Assembly: GCA_902803255.1 (NCBI GenBank)
Contig: CADCPG010000012.1
Location: 1-11,722 of the forward strand
Length of the DNA: 11,722 nucleotides
Reading direction: 5' to 3'
Origin: an uncultured Ruminococcus sp.
GTDB lineage: Bacteria > Bacillota > Clostridia > Oscillospirales > CAG-272
A model generated the notes under the pieces. It did no database searches, had not been told where the DNA came from, and was given only the letters and a program-made list of their open reading frames with translations. The translations under genes were made by a program, and so were the position numbers. Within the stretch, counting starts at the first letter, position 1. Every line of letters starts with the position of its first letter. Shown here one piece after another: positions 7,742-11,722 of the stretch.

Positions 7742-8869
7742 ATGAATGCACAGCCTACGGCACCGAGAGTGACAAAAGAGACCAAGAACAAGATCAAAGT
7801 CGAATTTGAACGCACTCCGCTGATCGAACGTCTGAAGGCAAAATTCATCAATATGGCTTTTGTCACCGACGTCATCTGGTATATTTTCAGGCTTCTCCTC
7901 CTCATCGGTATAGCCTACATCGTTCTTTTCCCCTTCTATACCAAGATAGCGGGTTCCTTCATGGCGAAGGAGGACTTCGTCGACGTGACGGTCATGCTCA
8001 TACCGAAGCACTTCTCGCTTGACATCTACAGATTCATAATCCTGGAGAACGACTACTTCACCGCCTTCGGCAACACGCTGCTGCTGGCCGGATCGACAGC
8101 CATCATTCAGACATTCATCTGCTGCCTCATCGGATACGGACTCGCGAAGTTCAAATTCAAAGGCGCGAAGTATGTCTTCTTAGCCGTCATCCTGACGATG
8201 GTCGTGCCACACCAGACCCTGCAGCTGTCGATGTTCATGGAATTCCGGTTCTTCGACATACTGGGGATAGTCAAATTCCTGTCGGGTCACGCGACCGTCG
8301 GTAATATCGAATGGCTCAACAAGATCCTGGCCGCGATCAACATCTTCCCGGCCGAGAGCAAGAACGCCATTCTCAAGGGTATCATCGCCGACGGCGCGCT
8401 GAACCTCAACAACACATACTGGCCGCTGATAGTCCTGTCCCTCACCGGACTCGGATTTAAGAACGGTCTGTACATCTTCATGCTCCGCCAGTTCTTCCGC
8501 GGAGTTCCCGACGAACTCGAGGAGTCGGCCTACATAGACGGTTCGGGCACCTTCCGCACCTTCCTGCAGATCATCCTGCCGCTTTCGGTGCCGATGCTCA
8601 TCACAGTCTTCCTGTTCGCCTTCTCGTGGCAGTGGACGGACGACTTCTACACGAAGCTGTTCTTCACTTCAAGCAAGACCATACTGATGCCGGACATCGT
8701 AAAGATCCCGACCACGCTGGAAACCAACTACGCCGGTCAGAACCTTTACTATCCCGCTATCAGAAACACCTGCGGGCTGATGATCATATTCCCTCTGGTC
8801 ATCCTTTACGCATTCCTGCAGAACTTCCTTGTTCAGGGTATAGAGAGATCCGGCCTTACAGCCGACTGA
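7742..8869 (+). CDS. Carbohydrate ABC transporter permease, MalG/UgpE/AraQ type, enlarged
   Basis: This encodes 375 residues, against about 270-300 for typical MalG-type subunits. AAAGGAGG (7723-7730) lies 11 bases before the ATG and 2 bases after the stop of the first permease, so the two are translated from one transcript. The first membrane helix is at about 45-65. The EAA motif is at 258-284 (ELEESAYIDGSGTFRTF, then ILPLSVP). The TYW signature and the LRQFF motif that usually precede it are present (235-252). Between FFDILGI (170-176) and LNLNNTYWPL (220-229) about 43 extra residues are inserted, in what should be the loop outside the membrane between helices 3 and 4. The N-terminal tail is also long (about 40 residues). 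It pairs with the upstream permease to form the heterodimeric channel. It is the last gene of the operon, and a strong hairpin follows 26 bases after its stop. Confidence 0.93.
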   Translation: MNAQPTAPRVTKETKNKIKVEFERTPLIERLKAKFINMAFVTDVIWYIFRLLLLIGIAYIVLFPFYTKIAGSFMAKEDFVDVTVMLIPKHFSLDIYRFIILENDYFTAFGNTLLLAGSTAIIQTFICCLIGYGLAKFKFKGAKYVFLAVILTMVVPHQTLQLSMFMEFRFFDILGIVKFLSGHATVGNIEWLNKILAAINIFPAESKNAILKGIIADGALNLNNTYWPLIVLSLTGLGFKNGLYIFMLRQFFRGVPDELEESAYIDGSGTFRTFLQIILPLSVPMLITVFLFAFSWQWTDDFYTKLFFTSSKTILMPDIVKIPTTLETNYAGQNLYYPAIRNTCGLMIIFPLVILYAFLQNFLVQGIERSGLTAD

Positions 8870-8895
8870 TCCGCCTGTGACCTGCAGCCGGGAAA

Positions 8896-8927
8896 TCGGG
8901 CCGCGGCTCATACGAGCCGCGGCCCGA
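8896..8927 (+). terminator. Perfect 14-bp hairpin closing the transporter operon
   Basis: The arm TCGGGCCGCGGCTC (8896-8909) pairs perfectly with 8914-8927 across the 4-base loop ATAC. It begins 26 bases after the last permease stop. There is no T-tract after it (CGGCCTG follows), so it is either a weak intrinsic terminator or mainly an mRNA 3'-end stabiliser. The rest of the gap to 9027 shows no clear promoter. Confidence 0.6.
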
Positions 8928-9027
8928 CGGCCTGTATCAGGAAAATCACGGCAGACCGCAGAGAAAGCAAAGAAAGATACGGGATCCAACAGACAGCATC
9001 AATACGGACGGGACGGAATGAGATGAG

Positions 9028-10302
9028 ATGACAGACGGTTTTGAACGCTTCGACATGAACCGGCAGCCGGTAAAGTGCAGATGGTTTCTGAAGCCTCTGG
9101 CATGGGCGATCGCCCTGCCGGGAGTGCTCGCGCACCGCACGAAGATAACAAAAACAGGTACGGCCGGCCTGCGGCCGCCCTATCTGCTCCTGTGCAATCA
9201 CAACGCCTTCTTCGATATGAAGGTGTCGGCGATGGCCACTTTCCCGAGATTCGGCAACTATGTGGTGGCGATCGACGGATTCATCGGCAGGGAGGGACTG
9301 CTGCGGAACCTGGGCTGCATCTGCAAACGCAAGTTCACGAGCGACATCCGGCTCATCCGCCGGCTCGTCCACGTCGTGAAAAACGGCGGGATACCGGTCA
9401 TCTATCCGGAGGCCAGATACTCGCTGTGCGGCACACCCGCACCTCTGCCCGAGTCGCTGGGCAAAGTGGCAAAGATGCTCGGCGTCCCCGTCGTGACTCT
9501 CATCTGCCGCGGACACCATATAAACCATCCCTTCTGGAACACCAGGCGCGAGCGGGGCGTCGCTCCGACCGAAGCCGAGATGAAACTGATCATCACGGCG
9601 GAGGAACTGAAGACGCTGAGCGCCGATGAGGTGAACGACCGGATCGTCGCGGAGTTCAGCTACGACGATTTCAGATGGCAGGAGGAAAAGCGGATAAAGG
9701 TGAAAGACCCGCAGAGGGCCGTCGGCCTCGAGAAGATACTGTACAAGTGTCCTCACTGCGAAGAGGAGTACATGATGTATTCCGAAGGTGCTCTGCTCGG
9801 CTGCCGCGGGTGCGGCAGGAAGTGGTATATGGACGAGTACGGCAGACTGTCCGCGGATGACGGGAAGACCGAATACCCTCACATCCCCGACTGGTACGAG
9901 TGGGAGCGCGAATGTGTGAGACGTGAGGTCGCGGACGGGACCTACTCCACCGGAGACATGCCGGTGACCGTCGAGAGCCTGCCGGGGGCGCACGGATTCA
10001 TTCCCATAGGTTCAGGGACGATGAGGCACGACATGAACGGCTTTTCGGTGAGCGTCACCGACGCCGACGGCGTCACGCGCACGATGGAGAAGAAAGTGCC
10101 GTCGCTCTATTCATGTCATATCGAATACGAGTATCTCTTCAAACACGGAGACTGCGTCGACCTGAACACGCTCGACGACACCTGGTACATCTATCCGCAC
10201 GGCTGCGGCTTTTCGGTCACGAAAATGGCGCTCGCCACGGAGGAGCTGTATTACGATTACAGAAGAAAGATCGGACGGCCCTGCAGACCGGGGCTGGCCT
10301 GA
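9028..10302 (+). CDS. PlsC-family (lysophospholipid) acyltransferase with C-terminal zinc ribbon
   Basis: This encodes 424 residues. It probably acylates 1-acyl-glycerol-3-phosphate or a related lysolipid at the inner face of the membrane. The catalytic HX4D motif is HNAFFD (H58, D63). The acceptor-binding block is YPEARYS (126-132) in place of the usual FPEGTRS. GVPVVTLICRG follows (from about 152) as block IV. After the PlsC domain (about 40-220) there is a four-cysteine zinc ribbon, CPHC (241-244) and CRGC (259-262), 14 residues apart, and then an acidic/aromatic domain to the end that I do not recognise. The ATG at 9028 is used because nearby ATGs at 9018 and 9023 are out of frame; the Shine-Dalgarno is weak (GGGACGG around 9010). 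It has no evident functional tie to the upstream transporter and a hairpin separates them. The ribbon suggests a Clostridia-type variant rather than classical PlsC. The substrate is uncertain. Confidence 0.85.
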   Translation: MTDGFERFDMNRQPVKCRWFLKPLAWAIALPGVLAHRTKITKTGTAGLRPPYLLLCNHNAFFDMKVSAMATFPRFGNYVVAIDGFIGREGLLRNLGCICKRKFTSDIRLIRRLVHVVKNGGIPVIYPEARYSLCGTPAPLPESLGKVAKMLGVPVVTLICRGHHINHPFWNTRRERGVAPTEAEMKLIITAEELKTLSADEVNDRIVAEFSYDDFRWQEEKRIKVKDPQRAVGLEKILYKCPHCEEEYMMYSEGALLGCRGCGRKWYMDEYGRLSADDGKTEYPHIPDWYEWERECVRREVADGTYSTGDMPVTVESLPGAHGFIPIGSGTMRHDMNGFSVSVTDADGVTRTMEKKVPSLYSCHIEYEYLFKHGDCVDLNTLDDTWYIYPHGCGFSVTKMALATEELYYDYRRKIGRPCRPGLA

Positions 10303-10309
10303 TCGATGC

Positions 10310-10345
10310 GCGCCCGGCACCCGACGGTGCCGGGCGCCGCGTTTT
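10310..10345 (+). terminator. Hairpin terminator after the acyltransferase gene
   Basis: GCGCCCGGCACC (10310-10321) pairs perfectly with GGTGCCGGGCGC (10326-10337) over the loop CGAC. CGCG and a short run of four T (10342-10345) follow. The hairpin starts 8 bases after the stop codon. The 3' arm runs into the first 51-bp repeat, so terminator and repeat share bases. Confidence 0.7.
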
Positions 10346-10487
10346 GCAAAAACATGCAATGTTTTTGTATGGCAAAATGAGAGTGCGCCGCGTTTTGAAA
10401 AATCAGGCCGCCGTTTTGCATGGCAAAACGGGAGCGCGCCGCTTTTCGATAAGAACAGACCCCGTTTTGCCCGGCAAAAGACGTCTG
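10335..10487. repeat. Three tandem imperfect 51-bp repeats with small palindromes
   Basis: The units are 10335-10385, 10386-10436 and 10437-10487, each beginning CGCCGC(G)TTTT and carrying a TTTTG-nnn(n)-GCAAAA inverted repeat in its second half. The clearest is CCGTTTTGC / GCAAAACGG at 10411-10431 with loop ATG. Unit 1 has an additional 8-bp hairpin, AAAAACAT / ATGTTTTT (10348-10366, loop GCA). The period is exactly 51 (17 codons). One frame on each strand stays open through all three units, but I do not see a convincing gene. This array, with the terminator before it and the promoter after it, accounts for the 335-base gap between genes. Confidence 0.8.
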
Positions 10488-10501
10488 CGGTCAAAAATAA
10501 C

Positions 10502-10530
10502 TATACAAAAAAGTCAAGTTATGATATAAT
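10502..10530 (+). promoter_or_regulatory. Sigma-A type promoter for the rRNA methyltransferase gene
   Basis: A consensus TATAAT (10525-10530) is preceded by an extended TGA (10522-10524). A 17-base spacer separates it from TATACA (10502-10507), which matches 4 of 6 positions of TTGACA. The surroundings are locally very A/T-rich in a GC-rich region. The predicted start of transcription is about 10537, giving a leader of roughly 100 bases. Confidence 0.8.
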
Positions 10531-10562
10531 ATATACTGTATATTCGCGCGGAGAGGGACAGT

Positions 10563-10595
10563 CCGTTCGATATGCCGGGCTTCCGGCATGAACGG
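10563..10595 (+). promoter_or_regulatory. Leader hairpin upstream of rlmB
   Basis: ATGCCGG (10572-10578) pairs with CCGGCAT (10583-10589) over the loop GCTT. After a 3-base bulge (GAT) on the left side, CCGTTC (10563-10568) pairs with GAACGG (10590-10595). This gives 13 base pairs within the predicted leader. No T-run follows, so it is not a terminator. It hides an in-frame ATG at 10572. Confidence 0.5.
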
Positions 10596-10625
10596 GGTCG
10601 CCGCGATCCCGACAACTATCTTTTC

Positions 10626-10630
10626 GGAAG
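10626..10630 (+). promoter_or_regulatory. Ribosome binding site deciding the rlmB start
   Basis: GGAAG lies 7 bases before the ATG at 10638. No comparable site lies before the in-frame ATG at 10572, which is buried in a hairpin, so 10638 is preferred as the start. Confidence 0.6.
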
Positions 10631-10637
10631 AAAAAAC

Positions 10638-11384
10638 ATGTATGAAGAAGAAGGTCTTGTTTACGGGCGCAACGCGGTACGCGAACTTCTGAAGTCGGGC
10701 CGGGCCGTCGACAAGATAATGATAAGGAGCGGCGAACCCGAGGGCTCGCTCAAGCTCATTGTAGCCGAGGCTTCGGCGAGGTCTGTCCCGGTGGTGGCAG
10801 TCGACAGGGCGAAGCTCGACCGGATATGCGGAGGGACGTCGCACCAGGGAGTCGCCGCGTATGCCGCTGAGAAGGAATACTGCGAGCCCGACGACATACT
10901 GAAGATAGCCGAAGAACGGGGAGAGATGCCGTTCATCGTTATCCTCGACGGCATCGAGGACCCGCACAACCTCGGGGCGATCATACGCTCCGCCGAATGC
11001 GCGGGAGCGCACGGGGTGATAATCCCGAAGAGACATTCCGCCGGACTGTCGGCGGTCGTGTCGAAGTCATCGGCCGGAGCGCTAGAGCACATGGCGGTCG
11101 CGAAGGCGGTGAATCTGCCGTCCCTGATCGACAGCCTGAAGGAAAAGGGCATATGGATCTACTCGGCCGAGGCCGGAGGCGAAAGCCTGTATTCGACCGA
11201 TCTCGACCGCCCCGCGGCCTTTGTCTTCGGCAGCGAGGGCAGGGGAGTCTCAAGACTTGTGAAAGAAAAAAGTGACTATATAATCTCGATTCCGCTGCAC
11301 GGTCAGCTGAACTCGCTGAATGTCTCCGCGGCTGCAGCCGTGGTGCTCTGCGAGGCCGCGCACAGGCGCGAAAAAGCTGAATGA
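10638..11384 (+). CDS. rlmB: 23S rRNA (guanosine-2'-O-)methyltransferase, TrmH/SpoU family, RlmB-like
   Basis: This encodes 248 residues, the usual size for the family. It transfers a methyl group from S-adenosylmethionine to a ribose 2'-OH of rRNA; RlmB modifies G2251 (E. coli numbering). The N-terminal substrate-binding domain (about 7-80) starts with VYGRNAVRELL (8-18). The SPOUT knot domain (about 98-245) has all three motifs: DPHNLGAIIRSAE (108-120, with N111 and the catalytic-type R117), FVFGSEGRGVS (195-205, E200), and IPLHGQLNSLNVS (218-230). The start at 10638 is preferred to the in-frame ATG at 10572, which would add 22 residues (GFRHERGRRDPDN and so on) not expected in RlmB. It has its own promoter and leader hairpin. 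The exact target could be another rRNA or tRNA site, since TrmH paralogues are hard to tell apart without alignment. Confidence 0.88.
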   Translation: MYEEEGLVYGRNAVRELLKSGRAVDKIMIRSGEPEGSLKLIVAEASARSVPVVAVDRAKLDRICGGTSHQGVAAYAAEKEYCEPDDILKIAEERGEMPFIVILDGIEDPHNLGAIIRSAECAGAHGVIIPKRHSAGLSAVVSKSSAGALEHMAVAKAVNLPSLIDSLKEKGIWIYSAEAGGESLYSTDLDRPAAFVFGSEGRGVSRLVKEKSDYIISIPLHGQLNSLNVSAAAAVVLCEAAHRREKAE

Positions 11385-11417
11385 CCGTTCGGCACGGGAA
11401 AGGTACGGTAATTTGAA

Positions 11418-11722
11418 ATGGCATCGACGGAAAACGAATCTCTGCAGTCGATAATGGAAAAGCTCAGAAAGAAGAAGGCCGCGCAGGAAGCCGCCGTGCA
11501 GGCGGCGGATACTGCCGCGGTGGCGGCCGAAGAGGCGTCGGAACAGCTGACAGACGCCGCCGCGCAGGCGGCGGATACTGCCGCGGTGGCGGCCGAAGAG
11601 GCGTCGGAGCAGCTGACAGACGCCGCCGCGCAGGCGGCGGATACGGCAGCCGTGACGGCCGAAGAGGCGTCGGAGCAGCTGACAGACGCCGCCGCGCAGG
11701 CGGCGGATACGGCAGCCGTGAC
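11418..11722 (+). CDS. Ala/Glu/Gln-rich repeat protein of unknown function, 5' part (3' end outside window)
   Basis: The frame is open from the ATG at 11418 to the window end, 101 complete codons. GGGAAAGG (11396-11403) lies upstream at a long spacing of 14 bases, so the start is reasonable rather than certain. It follows rlmB by 33 bases and is likely cotranscribed. A charged head (residues 1-24; MASTENESLQSIMEKLRKKK) leads into near-identical 22-residue repeats with the consensus DAAAQAADTAA-VAAEEASEQLT. These should form a long amphipathic helix. There is no signal peptide, so the protein is probably cytoplasmic in this part. I do not recognise the family, and any downstream domain is outside the window. 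Confidence 0.65.
   Translation, partial: MASTENESLQSIMEKLRKKKAAQEAAVQAADTAAVAAEEASEQLTDAAAQAADTAAVAAEEASEQLTDAAAQAADTAAVTAEEASEQLTDAAAQAADTAAV
11490..11722 (+). repeat. 66-bp in-frame tandem repeat, 3.5 copies visible
   Basis: The units are 11490-11555, 11556-11621, 11622-11687 and 11688-11722 (cut by the window end). Units 1 and 2 differ at 2 bases, units 2 and 3 at 4 bases, and the visible 35 bases of unit 4 are identical to unit 3. Each unit codes for 22 residues. The very low divergence points to recent expansion. Confidence 0.95.

Noticed and set aside
8908..9993. 361-codon open frame on the minus strand opposite the acyltransferase
   Set aside because: The plus-strand frame has clear PlsC and zinc-ribbon motifs; the reverse translation has none.
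10335..10487. CRISPR array
   Set aside because: The units are directly adjacent, imperfect and without unique spacers, and no cas genes are present.
10537..10637. T-box or other riboswitch in the rlmB leader
   Set aside because: I see no T-box sequence, terminator/antiterminator pair or known aptamer core; only a simple bulged hairpin is present.
10572..10637. 22-residue N-terminal extension of RlmB
   Set aside because: The stretch is leader hairpin sequence without a ribosome binding site, and the RlmB fold begins just after 10638.

Overview
The window looks like a piece of a chromosome from a GC-rich anaerobic Bacillota, class Clostridia (Oscillospirales or Christensenellales-like). The reasons are AAGGAGG-type ribosome binding sites, a YIP1 / DUF5696 / two-permease sugar transporter cluster of the kind known from Clostridia and Paenibacillus, and the codon choice. 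The lineage is an inference; no rRNA or other taxonomic marker is present.

Positions 2-8869 hold one tightly packed operon read on the plus strand. It contains the 3' part of a YIP1-family membrane protein gene (the 5' end lies outside the window), a 2015-residue secreted DUF5696 protein, and two MalF/MalG-type sugar ABC transporter permeases. Gaps between genes are 15 to 21 bases, each with a purine-rich Shine-Dalgarno sequence. The sugar-binding protein and the ATPase are not in the window. The likely role is binding, processing and import of an unknown carbohydrate at the cell surface. A perfect 14-bp hairpin at 8896-8927 closes the operon.

Positions 9028-10302 encode a PlsC-type acyltransferase with a C-terminal zinc ribbon. 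It is followed by a GC-rich hairpin and three tandem 51-bp palindrome-bearing repeats (10335-10487). A good sigma-A promoter (10502-10530) and a leader hairpin then precede an RlmB/TrmH-family 23S rRNA 2'-O-methyltransferase (10638-11384). The window ends inside an Ala/Glu/Gln-rich gene (from 11418) made of nearly identical 66-bp repeats.

The most unusual item is the DUF5696 protein. About 985 residues of Cys-poor, Ala/Lys/Glu-rich helical sequence, with a recurring S-x-[DE]-Y helix-start motif, sit between the barrel-like core and the small C-terminal beta domain that normally closes these proteins. Both permeases also carry enlarged loops predicted to lie outside the membrane, which suggests a surface-exposed assembly built around this stalk-like insertion.
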